Source of the DNA: a virus | Reading direction: 5' to 3' (one strand) | IMG/VR virus record: IMGVR_UViG_3300034108_001154 | Span: 79,446 to 143,445 of that record | DNA length: 64,000 bases | Shown: positions 7,798 through 17,500 of the stretch, piece by piece | Layout: each line of letters opens with the position of its first letter | Numbering within the stretch: position 1 is the stretch's first letter | Made by a program: the position numbers and the translations under genes | Notes under the pieces: model-generated | Databases searched by the model: none | What the model was told of the DNA's origin: nothing | Seen by the model: only the letters and a program-made list of their open reading frames with translations

Positions 7798-9189
7798 ATG
7801 AATAAAAAGAAAAAGATTTTATTGCTTTCTGATGATTTGCGAATGGCAAGTGGTATTGCCACTATGAGCAAAGCATTAGTAATGGGTACTGTTGACAAGT
7901 ACGATTGGTTCCAAGTAGGAGCCGCAATTAATCACCCTGAGCAAGGTAAAGTATTGGATGTATCTGTTGATGTTGCCGCTCAAACTGGTGTAGCAGATGC
8001 TAGTGTTAAAATACTACCTTGGACTGGATATGGTGATGCTGGATTGGTTAGACAATTAATCAACGCTGAACAACCTGATGCTATATTACACTTTACCGAC
8101 CCGAGATATTGGATTTGGTTATATGAGATGGAGCATGAGATTAGACAAAATGTTCCAATTATGTTTTACGCTATTTGGGATGATTTACCAGACCCATTAT
8201 ATAATCGTAACTATTACGAAAGTTGTGATTGGATTGGATGCATTTCTCGTCAAACCTATGGTATCGTATCCCGTTTAACCGCATTAACGGACAAGCCAAC
8301 TTGGAAACCTCATTCAGATTGGCAGGTATCCTATGTACCACATGGTATTAATTCAAAAGAATATTTCCCAACAGAAGTACCAGCCGAATTTCGTTCTGAG
8401 ATATTAGGTGGTAAAGAATATGATTTTGTATTCTTTTGGTCAAACCGAAATATTCGTAGAAAACAACCATCTGATGTTATTATGGCATTTAAACAATTTT
8501 GTGAGGAATTGGGTGAAGAAAAAGCATCTAAAGTTTGCTTAGTGATGCACACACAACCTATCGATGAAAATGGTACCGATTTACCAACGGTTTATAGTAC
8601 ATTAGCACCAAATTGTAACGTTATATTTTCAGATAAACGTAGAACTACAAATGAATTAAATTACCTATACAATATGGCTGATGTAACAATCAATATCGCT
8701 GGTAATGAGGGATTTGGATTAACAACCGCTGAATCTATAATGGCTGGTACCCCAATTATCGTAAACGTAACTGGTGGTTTGCAAGACCAATGTGGTTTTA
8801 GGTATAAAGATAGTGGAAAATTGGTTAATTCGGAAGATTATATCAAAATTGGTTCACTTCACAATTGGAGAGATTGGGAAGATAAATTAGAACCAGGACC
8901 TTGGGTTAGACCTGTATGGAGTAGAGCACAATCATTAACAGGTTCAGTTCCAACACCATATATTTGGGATGATAAAGTTGATATCTATGATGTTGCTAAA
9001 GCAATGATGGATATGTACAATACACCAAAAGAAACTCTTTTAGAGAATGGATTAAAGGGAAGAGAAGCTTTCATTGGTGAAATAGGATTAAGTTCAGAAA
9101 ATATGTGTAAAACATTAGTTGATGGAATGGAAGGAACCTTTGAAAATTGGAAACCTCGTAAATCATACGAACTATTTAAATTGAATTAA
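7798..9189 (+). CDS. GT-B glycosyltransferase (GT4-like)
   Basis: 463 residues. The N-terminal Rossmann-like start is KILLLSDDLRMASGIA, and the C-terminal donor-binding region is NEGFGLTTAESIMAGTPII (about residues 303-322), the E-x7-E signature of GT4 enzymes. It transfers a sugar from a nucleotide-sugar donor; donor and acceptor cannot be told. It is the first large gene of the glycan run, with a 17-nt gap to the next transferase. Confidence 0.85.
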   Translation: MNKKKKILLLSDDLRMASGIATMSKALVMGTVDKYDWFQVGAAINHPEQGKVLDVSVDVAAQTGVADASVKILPWTGYGDAGLVRQLINAEQPDAILHFTDPRYWIWLYEMEHEIRQNVPIMFYAIWDDLPDPLYNRNYYESCDWIGCISRQTYGIVSRLTALTDKPTWKPHSDWQVSYVPHGINSKEYFPTEVPAEFRSEILGGKEYDFVFFWSNRNIRRKQPSDVIMAFKQFCEELGEEKASKVCLVMHTQPIDENGTDLPTVYSTLAPNCNVIFSDKRRTTNELNYLYNMADVTINIAGNEGFGLTTAESIMAGTPIIVNVTGGLQDQCGFRYKDSGKLVNSEDYIKIGSLHNWRDWEDKLEPGPWVRPVWSRAQSLTGSVPTPYIWDDKVDIYDVAKAMMDMYNTPKETLLENGLKGREAFIGEIGLSSENMCKTLVDGMEGTFENWKPRKSYELFKLN

Positions 9190-9206
9190 GAAGAAAATAA
9201 AAAGTT

Positions 9207-10502
9207 ATGAATAAACCATTATTAGTATATCAAGCTCCAGTATTCACTCGAAGTGGTTATGGTGACCATGCGAGAGATATCTTACGAAGCTTATTTGAAA
9301 TGGATAAGTACGATGTTAAAGTTGTACCAACCAGATGGGGAAATACTCCACAAAATCAAGTTGACCAAACAACTGAATTTGGTAAAAAGGTATTTGCAAA
9401 TGTAATTACCGAATTGAACCGAAAGCCGGATATCTTTATGCAGATGTCCGTTGCTAATGAATTTGAAGCAAAGGGTAATTTTAACATTGGTATTACTGCT
9501 GGTGTAGAAACTACTATTTTACCAAAGGAATTTATTGATGGTTCAAATAAAATGGATATGGTTATAGTACCATCTCAATTCACAAAGAATTTGATGTTAG
9601 GTACTGCATATCAAGAAAAAAATAATCAAACGGGGCAGATAGTAAATGAGTTCAGAATTAGTAAACCAGTTGAAGTTTTGTTCGAAGGTGTAAATACTGA
9701 AATTTACTCAAACCCGGTCAACTCATTAACTGAGTTAGATAAATTAGAAACTGATTTTAATTTCTTATTTGTTGGGCATTGGTTAAAGGGAAATTTAGGG
9801 CAAGATAGGAAAGATGTAGGTATGGTTATTAAAACATTCGCTACAGTATTCAAATATCTACCTAAAGATAAAAGACCTGGTCTTATTATGAAAACCTCAC
9901 ATGCTGGATTTTCAGTAATGGATAGAGAAGCTACAAGAGATAAGATTGATAATATATTAAAACCATTTGGTAAGGATGCACCTAAAGTATATCTTTTACA
10001 TGGTGATTTAACTGATGATGAAATGGCATCATTATACCATCATCCAAAAGTTAAAGCAATGGTTTCATTTACTAAAGGTGAAGGATATGGTAGACCATTA
10101 GCTGAATTCACTATGACCGGTAAACCAATTGTTGTTTCTGGGTGGAGCGGACAAATGGATTTCTTACCAAAAGAACACACTATATTTTTAGAGGGTTCAT
10201 TAACAAATATTGATGAATCCGCAGTTGATACATTTATATTAGCAAATGCACAATGGTTTAGTGTAAACTACTCAGATGCGGCCAACAAATTATATAAGGT
10301 ATTTAATGATTACGATGTACATTTAAAACAATCGGCTGGATTAAAATCCAACACATTAAAGAATTTTACATTAGAAAAAATGCATGAAGTTTTTAAACAA
10401 ATGATGGAAAGATATGAAAAGGGAATACCGCAGGTAAAACCATTCAACCTACCAAATTTAAACAAAAACAAAATGGAATTACCTAAACTAAATAAAGTAT
10501 AA
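9207..10502 (+). CDS. GT-B glycosyltransferase (GT4-like)
   Basis: 431 residues. The N-terminus VYQAPVFTRSGYGDHARDIL has the Gly-rich acceptor-side loop, and the C-terminal GEGYGRPLAEFTMTGKPIVV is the GT4 donor-binding motif. The internal DLTDDEMASLYHHPKVKAMV is also typical of GT4. It partners the preceding GT-B gene and overlaps the next gene by one base (TAATG). Confidence 0.85.
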   Translation: MNKPLLVYQAPVFTRSGYGDHARDILRSLFEMDKYDVKVVPTRWGNTPQNQVDQTTEFGKKVFANVITELNRKPDIFMQMSVANEFEAKGNFNIGITAGVETTILPKEFIDGSNKMDMVIVPSQFTKNLMLGTAYQEKNNQTGQIVNEFRISKPVEVLFEGVNTEIYSNPVNSLTELDKLETDFNFLFVGHWLKGNLGQDRKDVGMVIKTFATVFKYLPKDKRPGLIMKTSHAGFSVMDREATRDKIDNILKPFGKDAPKVYLLHGDLTDDEMASLYHHPKVKAMVSFTKGEGYGRPLAEFTMTGKPIVVSGWSGQMDFLPKEHTIFLEGSLTNIDESAVDTFILANAQWFSVNYSDAANKLYKVFNDYDVHLKQSAGLKSNTLKNFTLEKMHEVFKQMMERYEKGIPQVKPFNLPNLNKNKMELPKLNKV

Positions 10503-10987
10503 TGGCAACTACTCCAAATCAGGCAATAAAGTATAAACCACTAATATTAGAAGAAAAACGTGTATCCCGTTCGGCTGTACAGCCGTATGGGGTATATCGT
10601 ATATCTACTTACAAATATGCGGATGGTAATAAGGAATCCCTAAGTGGAGCCGATTCAACTATTATATTCGTAACGGGAATATATGAACAAAAGTTCTCAG
10701 CAATTAAATTATCATCAATTAAACCGGAAGATTTTTTCAAATGGTTTAAGAAATTGGAAGATAAAGCTAATAAAGTTTTAAATGAACAAAAAACTACAAA
10801 TGTTGGATTATATGATATAGCAACTGTATATGATAGAGGTGGAGAACGTATCTATAATAGTTACGTTAAAACTGGTATTGAATTAAAAAAGATTGAAAAT
10901 CCATATCGTACATATAACAAAGATGGGATTCAATATATGAGTGAAGTATTTTTTAAGAAAAATGTATTAGAAGAATATTATGGTTAA
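10502..10987 (+). CDS. Hypothetical protein within the glycan run
   Basis: 161 residues, not recognised. The sequence is mixed alpha/beta (VYRISTYKYADG, then STIIFVTGIYEQKF, then PEDFFKWFKKLEDKANKVL). No signal peptide or membrane segment. It overlaps both neighbours by a few bases and must be cotranslated with glycosyltransferases, but nothing links it to sugars directly. Confidence 0.7.
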   Translation: MATTPNQAIKYKPLILEEKRVSRSAVQPYGVYRISTYKYADGNKESLSGADSTIIFVTGIYEQKFSAIKLSSIKPEDFFKWFKKLEDKANKVLNEQKTTNVGLYDIATVYDRGGERIYNSYVKTGIELKKIENPYRTYNKDGIQYMSEVFFKKNVLEEYYG

Positions 10988-11609
10988 TATAACATATGCA
11001 GTTACAGTTTGTAATGAAATTGAAGAGATTACAAAATTAATCAATTTCATACATCCGAGAATTCAAAAAGAGGATGAGATTTTGATTCAATATGATTCAG
11101 ATGGGGCTACTGAAGATGTGGTAAACTATCTAAGAATTATAGGTGAATTACATCAAAACATAAACATAATAAGTTTTCCACTTAATAAGGATTTTGCAAG
11201 TTTTAAAAACAACTTAAAGAATCATGCAAATGGTATCTTTATTTTCCAATTGGATGCAGATGAAATCCCATCGGAATTTTTGATTGAAAATATGCACGAT
11301 TTAATCGAAGCTAACTTAGATATTGATTTATTCTTTGTACCAAGAGTTAATACCGTTGAAGGATTAACCGATGAACATATTAAAAAATGGGGATGGCAAT
11401 TAAATCCAAATGGTTGGATTAACTGGCCTGATTTACAAACTAGAATTTACCGAAGAACATCGGAGATTGAGTGGGATGGTAAAGTACATGAAAGAATCAA
11501 AGGTTATAATACATTAACTATCCTACCATTGCAAGAGGAATACGCTATCTATCACCCTAAAGGAATAGAAAGACAAGAAAAACAAAACGAATTGTACGAT
11601 ACTATATGA
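10980..11609 (+). CDS. Family 2 glycosyltransferase (GT-A)
   Basis: 209 residues. ITYAVTVCNEIEEITKLI is the GT2 opening strand-loop, DEILIQYDSDGATEDV the nucleotide-binding strand, and FQLDADEIP the DxD metal/nucleotide-sugar site. The tail carries a WDGKVHERIKGY segment common in these enzymes. It overlaps its neighbours by 8 and 4 bases. Confidence 0.85.
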   Translation: MVNITYAVTVCNEIEEITKLINFIHPRIQKEDEILIQYDSDGATEDVVNYLRIIGELHQNINIISFPLNKDFASFKNNLKNHANGIFIFQLDADEIPSEFLIENMHDLIEANLDIDLFFVPRVNTVEGLTDEHIKKWGWQLNPNGWINWPDLQTRIYRRTSEIEWDGKVHERIKGYNTLTILPLQEEYAIYHPKGIERQEKQNELYDTI

Positions 11610-12583
11610 GAATAGCATTTTTAACTGAAATGGGATTTAGTGGAACTATCCCACCAACTCATAATAATATGAGAACTGAGTTTGCTTGGATGAACGCTCT
11701 TAATGCGGTTCACTATCCATTAGAAACTTATGATTCGGTTAAAAACTATGATGTTGTATTTATCATATTTCCAAAAGGAAAAACCTATTTAAATTCTGAA
11801 GGTAGTACATTAGTAAATGGAGTAAATCCAGTATCTAAATATTTACAACAACCAATAATACCAACTTTAAAAGAAAGTAATACTAAAGTATATTACATTC
11901 AAGAAGGACCACATTGGTGGTGGAATGATTATGAAGTTATAGACCAAATTCAGTTCTATAACTTTTTATCACTTACTGATGGTATATTTGCACACAATCT
12001 ATCAGATTCTCAATATTATAGAGGATTATTCTGGAATAAAAAGGTAGAGATAATTCATTCACTTATGATAGAGGATTTCATCAAAGATATTCAACCTATT
12101 ACTGAGGATAAAGTACTGATTGGTGGTAACTTCTCCCGATGGTATGGTGGGTTTGAATCTTATATGGTAGCATCTGAATTTGGATTACCAATATGGGGAC
12201 AAGAATCTCACTCAAAAAGAGTAAATGAAGGTGGTATTGGTAACCTATCCCACTTCCCAAGAATGAATTGGAACGATTGGATGGTAGAAGTATCTAAATT
12301 CAAATATGGTGTACATCTAATGCCAACGGTAGCAGCTGGTACATTCTCACTTAATTGTGCATATTTTGGGATACCTGTAATTGGTAATGAAAAGTTAGAT
12401 ACACAACGATTGCTACATCCAAACTTATCAGTAGATGTATCTGATATTGAATCAGCTATGTTAATGGTTGAGATGTTAAAAGACCCCATTTTCTACAAAA
12501 AGAAAAGTGAAGAAGCAAAAGATAATTACCAAACTTACTATACAAAAGAAGTTTGGTTAAAACAAATGATGAATAAAATATGA
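11606..12583 (+). CDS. Probable GT-B glycosyltransferase
   Basis: 325 residues beginning RIAFLTEMGFSGTIPPTHNN. The C-terminal half has MPTVAAGTFSLNCAYFGIPVIG, the position and style of a GT-B donor-binding helix but without the usual E-x7-E. The middle holds QEGPHWWWNDYEV. ATGA overlaps join it to the genes on both sides. A transferase role is an inference from fold-like features and context. Confidence 0.6.
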   Translation: MRIAFLTEMGFSGTIPPTHNNMRTEFAWMNALNAVHYPLETYDSVKNYDVVFIIFPKGKTYLNSEGSTLVNGVNPVSKYLQQPIIPTLKESNTKVYYIQEGPHWWWNDYEVIDQIQFYNFLSLTDGIFAHNLSDSQYYRGLFWNKKVEIIHSLMIEDFIKDIQPITEDKVLIGGNFSRWYGGFESYMVASEFGLPIWGQESHSKRVNEGGIGNLSHFPRMNWNDWMVEVSKFKYGVHLMPTVAAGTFSLNCAYFGIPVIGNEKLDTQRLLHPNLSVDVSDIESAMLMVEMLKDPIFYKKKSEEAKDNYQTYYTKEVWLKQMMNKI

Positions 12584-13350
12584 TAACAGTTATATTAAAT
12601 GGTTATAAGAGAGGCGAAAACCTCAACGAACAATTAGAAGCTCTAAGGAATCAAACGGTAAAGCCGGATGAGATTCTTTTATGGTATAATAATCCAGGTG
12701 ATAACGATTTGTTGAATTATGATATTGGAACGGAAATTCCAGTTGCATATTGTAATTACAACTTTGGTGTATGGGCAAGATTCTACTTCGCAATGAACGC
12801 TAGAAATCCTTATGTTTGTGTATTTGATGATGATACAATCCCTGGCGAAAGATGGTTAGAAAATTGTATGGAAACTATGAAAACACATGAAGGTTTATTG
12901 GGTTCAGTTGGATTACTTTATCCAAACCCATTACCAGCGGAACATTCATCTTATTACGAACACTACTTAAGATTCGGATGGCCGGAATTAGGTAACAATG
13001 AAAGAACTGTACAAGTTGATTTAGTTGGACATAGTTGGTTCTTTAAGAAAGAATGGTTATCTCATATGGTGAGAGAATTACCTGACCCAAAATACAATAC
13101 CTGTGGTGAAGATATGCACTTTTCGTATATGTTACAAAAGTATGCAGGAATACCTACATTTGTACCGCCACATCCTAAAGATGATAAATCCCTATGGGGG
13201 AGTATCAAAGGAGCTGAATATGGTGGTGATGCTAACTCACTATGGGAATCAAACCAAGCTAGTGTAGAAGGTACACCATTTAAACAATTAATGAATCAAT
13301 ATTTTCACGAACAAAGAATTAAAGGTTGGAAATTAGTAAATGAAAAATAA
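12580..13350 (+). CDS. Family 2 glycosyltransferase (GT-A)
   Basis: 256 residues. It opens ITVILNGYKRGENLNEQLEA, has FDDDTIPGERWLEN as the DxD region and a later CGEDMHFSYMLQKYAG that matches the ED acceptor/base motif of GT2 enzymes. The ATGA start overlaps the preceding stop; the end overlaps the epimerase start. Confidence 0.85.
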   Translation: MITVILNGYKRGENLNEQLEALRNQTVKPDEILLWYNNPGDNDLLNYDIGTEIPVAYCNYNFGVWARFYFAMNARNPYVCVFDDDTIPGERWLENCMETMKTHEGLLGSVGLLYPNPLPAEHSSYYEHYLRFGWPELGNNERTVQVDLVGHSWFFKKEWLSHMVRELPDPKYNTCGEDMHFSYMLQKYAGIPTFVPPHPKDDKSLWGSIKGAEYGGDANSLWESNQASVEGTPFKQLMNQYFHEQRIKGWKLVNEK

Positions 13351-14341
13351 TACAATATTACTCTGTTTTGGGACAAGACCCGAATGGTTAAAAATTAAAC
13401 CATTGATTAAGATTATGGATAGAAGTGAATATAAACTTCTATTTACAGGTCAACACCCTGATTTACTTCAAAATGTTAAAGTAGATTATAAAATTAATAT
13501 AAACAATTCTGATAATAGATTGGATTCAATTATATCAGATTGTATGTTACAATTCCCTAATGGGGAATTCAGTTCAGTATTAGTTCAAGGTGATACTGGT
13601 TCAGCATTTGGCTGTGCATTAGCAGCATTCAATAGACAGTTAAAGATTTACTATTTGGAAGCTGGGTTAAGAAGTGGTGATTTACAACACCCATACCCTG
13701 AAGAGGGATATAGACAAATGATAGCAAGAATAGCAGATGTGAATCTTGCACCAACTCAATTATCGGCTAATAATCTAATAAAAGAAAAAGTACATGGTAA
13801 AATTCATGTAGTTGGAAACTCTGTATTGGATAATTTGGTAGATTTTGGTGACCCAACTTATGAAAACTTTGTACTGATTACTTTACATCGTAGAGAAAAT
13901 CATTATTGGATGGATAAGTGGTTTACAGAACTTAATGATTTAGCAATAGCTAATCCTGATTTGGAATTTATTTTACCAATTCATCCAAATCCAAATGTTC
14001 AAAAATGGAAACATCTATTAACCAGTGTTAATGTGGTTGAACCAATGGAACATACTGATATGATTTTACATATTAAGAAATGTAGATTCATTATTTCGGA
14101 TAGTGGTGGATTACAAGAAGAGGGCTCATTTTTTAATAAGCAAGTAATTGTATGTAGAACTACAACCGAAAGACCTGAAGGATTATATACAGGTCATTTA
14201 CATTTATGTAAAAATCCAAATGATTTAAAAAAATTATTTGGAAAAGTTAATAATAATCCGTATATTAGTGAAAATTGTCCATATGGTGATGGTGATACTG
14301 CTATTAAAGTTTTAAATATATTAAGAGATGAAAAATTTTAG
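13340..14341 (+). CDS. wecB: UDP-N-acetylglucosamine 2-epimerase (WecB-like)
   Basis: 333 residues; it should interconvert UDP-GlcNAc and UDP-ManNAc. Family motifs in order: FGTRPEWLKIKPLI, FTGQHPDLL, VQGDTGS, LEAGLRSGD, PEEGYRQMI, TLHRRENH and SDSGGLQEEG. These include the glutamate and histidine residues of the active site. It is slightly shorter than cellular WecB (about 375). It supplies a sugar nucleotide for the surrounding transferases and could be the committed step for a ManNAc-derived sugar. Confidence 0.92.
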   Translation: MKNNTILLCFGTRPEWLKIKPLIKIMDRSEYKLLFTGQHPDLLQNVKVDYKININNSDNRLDSIISDCMLQFPNGEFSSVLVQGDTGSAFGCALAAFNRQLKIYYLEAGLRSGDLQHPYPEEGYRQMIARIADVNLAPTQLSANNLIKEKVHGKIHVVGNSVLDNLVDFGDPTYENFVLITLHRRENHYWMDKWFTELNDLAIANPDLEFILPIHPNPNVQKWKHLLTSVNVVEPMEHTDMILHIKKCRFIISDSGGLQEEGSFFNKQVIVCRTTTERPEGLYTGHLHLCKNPNDLKKLFGKVNNNPYISENCPYGDGDTAIKVLNILRDEKF

Positions 14342-15104
14342 AGAACACTTTTTTAAATTTAAATCCAAATTGGATAATAAAGAAAACTTCGCATTTTCAC
14401 GTTATTCAGATGGTGAAATGTATATCTTACAAAATAAAGAATTAGTATTAGATAATGGGCTAATTCAGATTGGAAATGAAAAGCAAGGTGGTGTTTATCA
14501 GTCACCTGATTTCAAACACTTTGACCCAAAAGAACATTCATTTTATCAACAGAAGTTAGTTGAATCACTTCAATACAAACAACACAATTATTACAAAGGA
14601 ATTAGTTGTAGTTGTTGTGTAGGTAAGGAAGCATTTGATTGGCAGGTTGATTTAGCTGGTGGTGATGATGAATCACTAACTTGGGCTAATCTTTGGGTAA
14701 ACGGAAACTATCCTATATTCATAACACATATTCTACCAATTTTTTATAGTAGAGATTGTGTGTTTATTGGACATGAGGATGCTAACTTAAATAGATTACC
14801 ATTTTTTGTGAAAGACTTTAGAGTGGGTTATAACGCAATGATTAATGATTATGGAAAAATTGAAAATATTAAAGAGTGGATTAGAACAAATAATGTTAAA
14901 AACCACATATTCCTTTTTTCGGCTTCTACTTTTACCAATTTGGCAATTGTGGAGTTGTTTAGAGATTACCCTGATAACACTTATGTTGATATTGGGACTT
15001 GTTTAACACCAATGATGGATATGCCAACTCATAGAGGGTATTTACAATCATTTTGGAATTACCAAAACACACAAGATATTCAAAAGATTTGCATATGGAA
15101 TTAG
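14328..15104 (+). CDS. GT-D-like glycosyltransferase (DUF1792-type)
   Basis: 258 residues. FAFSRYSDGEMYIL near the N-terminus matches the 'F.R.gDGE' signature of GT-D-fold glycosyltransferases, and VDIGTCLTPMMD near the end parallels their 'lDiG' strand. A CSCC cluster (GISCSCCVGKEAF) is unusual. It overlaps the epimerase by 14 bases. The family call is from motif memory. Confidence 0.6.
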   Translation: MKNFREHFFKFKSKLDNKENFAFSRYSDGEMYILQNKELVLDNGLIQIGNEKQGGVYQSPDFKHFDPKEHSFYQQKLVESLQYKQHNYYKGISCSCCVGKEAFDWQVDLAGGDDESLTWANLWVNGNYPIFITHILPIFYSRDCVFIGHEDANLNRLPFFVKDFRVGYNAMINDYGKIENIKEWIRTNNVKNHIFLFSASTFTNLAIVELFRDYPDNTYVDIGTCLTPMMDMPTHRGYLQSFWNYQNTQDIQKICIWN

Positions 15105-15478
15105 TAGAATGTACAAGCGGATATTGGGAATTTGTAAGAGTTCTTAGAAATGATAAAAGAGTATTGAGTGGATTTATCAAATCAACTCATATTACTGAAG
15201 AAATGCAGAATTCATATATGAAAACACATTCTCAGTTTTATCGTATAGCATTGGTTAATGGTAAACCTGCTGGATACGTTGGTGTTATTGAAGATGATAT
15301 CAGAGTATGTACACATCCTGATTTTCAAGGTTTGGGAGTTGGTAAGTTTATGATAAACCAATGTATGGTTACATGGCCTACCGCATTTGCAAAAGTAAAA
15401 ATAGATAATGAAGCAAGTATGAAATTATTCGAAGCTTGTGGATTTACAAAAAAATATTATATATTAACTAAAGATTAA
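15095..15478 (+). CDS. GNAT-family N-acetyltransferase
   Basis: 127 residues from the chosen ATG at 15095, which overlaps the preceding stop by 10 bases; an in-frame ATG at 15053 would overlap by 52. The acetyl-CoA pyrophosphate loop is HPDFQGLGVGKFM (R/Q-x-x-G-x-G/A), followed by the usual NEASMKLFEACGF segment. It probably acetylates an amino sugar made for the glycan, as its neighbour is a DegT-like aminotransferase. Confidence 0.85.
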   Translation: MELVECTSGYWEFVRVLRNDKRVLSGFIKSTHITEEMQNSYMKTHSQFYRIALVNGKPAGYVGVIEDDIRVCTHPDFQGLGVGKFMINQCMVTWPTAFAKVKIDNEASMKLFEACGFTKKYYILTKD

Positions 15479-15481
15479 ATT

Positions 15482-16108
15482 ATGTTACACAATCCATACA
15501 AAATTGTAAGAATGTTTGAAGAGGAAATCGCTAATTATACCGGCGCTCCTTACGCTATCTCAATTGATAGTTGTACAAACGCATTATTCCTTATTTGTAA
15601 ATACAATGAGGTGAAGGAAGTTACAATCCCATCAAAAACGTATCTATCAGTACCTCAATCGATTATACATGCTGGTGGTACAGTTATCTTCGATAAGAGA
15701 GCAGAAACAAACCATTGGAAGGGTTTATACCAATTCAAACCATATCCTATCTACGATGCCGCAAAACGATTAACAAGCGGTATGTACATACCCGGAACTT
15801 ATATGGGGTTATCATTCCACATTAAAAAGTTACTTCCAATTTGGAAAGGTGGTATGATTCTAACCGATAATGCTGATGCGGCTGATTGGTTTAAAAAAGC
15901 TCGTTATGAAGGTAGAAGTGAAAAATATTACAAAGAGGATGATATTACATTCCATGGTTGGAATATGTATATGACTCCACAACAAGCAGCTCAAGGTTTG
16001 GCTATGTTTCAAAACTATCCAGAACATATGAGTGATTTAGGTGAAGATAATGGTTATAGAGATTTAACCGAATTTACTGTTTTCAAAAGCAATAAAGTTA
16101 TAGAATAA
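15482..16108 (+). CDS. Short DegT/DnrJ/EryC1-like sugar aminotransferase
   Basis: 208 residues, about half the length of the family (about 370-400). It keeps the PLP region: SCTNALFLIC, then IYDAAKRLTSG (the Asp that contacts the pyridine), then LSFHIKKLLPIWKGGMIL, where a lysine is the expected PLP Schiff base. The large C-terminal domain is mostly missing. Family enzymes aminate keto-sugar nucleotides. Whether this short form is active is uncertain; no second half is seen downstream. Confidence 0.8.
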   Translation: MLHNPYKIVRMFEEEIANYTGAPYAISIDSCTNALFLICKYNEVKEVTIPSKTYLSVPQSIIHAGGTVIFDKRAETNHWKGLYQFKPYPIYDAAKRLTSGMYIPGTYMGLSFHIKKLLPIWKGGMILTDNADAADWFKKARYEGRSEKYYKEDDITFHGWNMYMTPQQAAQGLAMFQNYPEHMSDLGEDNGYRDLTEFTVFKSNKVIE

Positions 16109-16773
16109 TGAAAGTAGAAAAATTAATTAGTAAAAATCAACCATCAAATTGGTTTAATCAAATAACAAAAGAATGTAGGGATGAATATCCAATTCATTTA
16201 GTTGACATAGATGCATCGGAAAAACTCGTTGATATGGGATGTAATGTTGGTGGTTTTAGTGAAGCATGGAATTATCGCTTTCATAATATCTTAGCAATTG
16301 ATGCAGCCTCATATAATGTTGAACAATATAAAAGTAGACATTCTCATCAAATTTTACACAAAGCAGTATCATCTAAAGATGGTGAAATTGTAAAGTTAAA
16401 AAAATATATGGGTAACAATGATGATGATACTAATTCTGGAAACTTTTCAATAACAGGTTTTGTAAATGAACATAACAAACATGGATTTAGGGGTGATGAA
16501 TATGAAGAGGTTGAAACTATTAGTTTAGAAACCATTTTAGAAATGGTTGGTACTATTGGTTTGTTGAAAATTGATATAGAAGGTGCTGAAGTGGATGTAT
16601 TGTACCAAAAGGATTTATCAAAAGTAAATTACATAACTGGAGAATTCCATAATTTTATTGGTAAAGAAAATCAATCAAAATTATTTGGATGGATTGGTAA
16701 TACTCATACTGAAATATATTCTGTTGGTGATGGTGTTAGTTCTCATTTTATAAAAATGTGGAAAAGAAAATAG
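16108..16773 (+). CDS. FkbM-family methyltransferase
   Basis: 221 residues. LVDMGCNVGGFSEAW is the SAM-binding motif I, LAIDAASYNVEQY follows with the acidic residue, and LLKIDIEGAEVDVL is the diagnostic FkbM motif. It should O-methylate a sugar or similar group using SAM. It lies between the aminotransferase and transferase genes with a TAATG overlap upstream. Confidence 0.9.
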   Translation: MKVEKLISKNQPSNWFNQITKECRDEYPIHLVDIDASEKLVDMGCNVGGFSEAWNYRFHNILAIDAASYNVEQYKSRHSHQILHKAVSSKDGEIVKLKKYMGNNDDDTNSGNFSITGFVNEHNKHGFRGDEYEEVETISLETILEMVGTIGLLKIDIEGAEVDVLYQKDLSKVNYITGEFHNFIGKENQSKLFGWIGNTHTEIYSVGDGVSSHFIKMWKRK

Positions 16774-16774
16774 T

Positions 16775-17500
16775 ATGAAAATAGCACTATGTTTACATGG
16801 TTTATTTGATTCAACAACTGATGGTAGTTCCAATGGTTATGATGGATACAACCATATTAAAAAACACATTTTAGATATTACTGATACTGATGTGTTTATC
16901 CATAGTTGGGATATTGAAAAAGAGAGTGAAATCACTAAGTTATATAATCCAACGTCAGCCATATTTGAAGCCCCAAAAGATTTTAATGAATTGGTAAATG
17001 GTAGAGGTTTAAATAATTTGAGTGGAACACCACGTTCACCTCAAAGTGTATTATCCCATCTTTATAGTGTAACTGAATCAATGAAGTTACCATATATAAC
17101 TAATTCAGAATATGATATCATTATTAAAGCTCGTTTTGATTTGGGTAGAATAAATAGAGATACATCTGGACCAGGTAGAGGTAACCCATACCCAGTTCAA
17201 TGTATTAATTTTCAAACTGAAATCGAATCTGATAAAATATATATGGCAGATTGGAATCATTTCAAAATGGGACCAGCGGATATGTGGTTTTATGGTACAA
17301 TGGAAACTATGAAACCATTTACATCATTATATAATTCATTAGAGGAGCAAATGGAATTTAGAAGTCCATTTCACACATTTGCAGCTCAGATAGAAGGAAA
17401 CCCTGGTGACCTTTCAAATTCCATAGCATTTTATAAATGGTGGATGATACAAAATGGACTTTGGGAAAATAGAATAAATTTACAAACAATATGGGAATAG
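16775..17500 (+). CDS. Putative glycosyltransferase-like protein
   Basis: 241 residues. MKIALCLHGLFD, then DVFIHSWDIE, then EYDIIIKARFDLGR and DMWFYGTMETM. The order and wording match the C-terminal half of the protein at 35869 (IALCFSGEIRD, YGSFWDTYN, YDIVIRARTDTYF, DLFAYGSPKMM), so the two are paralogous modules. The KARFD/RARTD segment sits where GT-A proteins carry their DxD. A transferase role is an inference. Confidence 0.55.
   Translation: MKIALCLHGLFDSTTDGSSNGYDGYNHIKKHILDITDTDVFIHSWDIEKESEITKLYNPTSAIFEAPKDFNELVNGRGLNNLSGTPRSPQSVLSHLYSVTESMKLPYITNSEYDIIIKARFDLGRINRDTSGPGRGNPYPVQCINFQTEIESDKIYMADWNHFKMGPADMWFYGTMETMKPFTSLYNSLEEQMEFRSPFHTFAAQIEGNPGDLSNSIAFYKWWMIQNGLWENRINLQTIWE

Noticed and set aside
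15053-15094. Longer N-terminus for the acetyltransferase
   Set aside because: It would overlap the preceding gene by 52 bases, adds no conserved residues, and a better-placed ATG with 10-base overlap exists at 15095.
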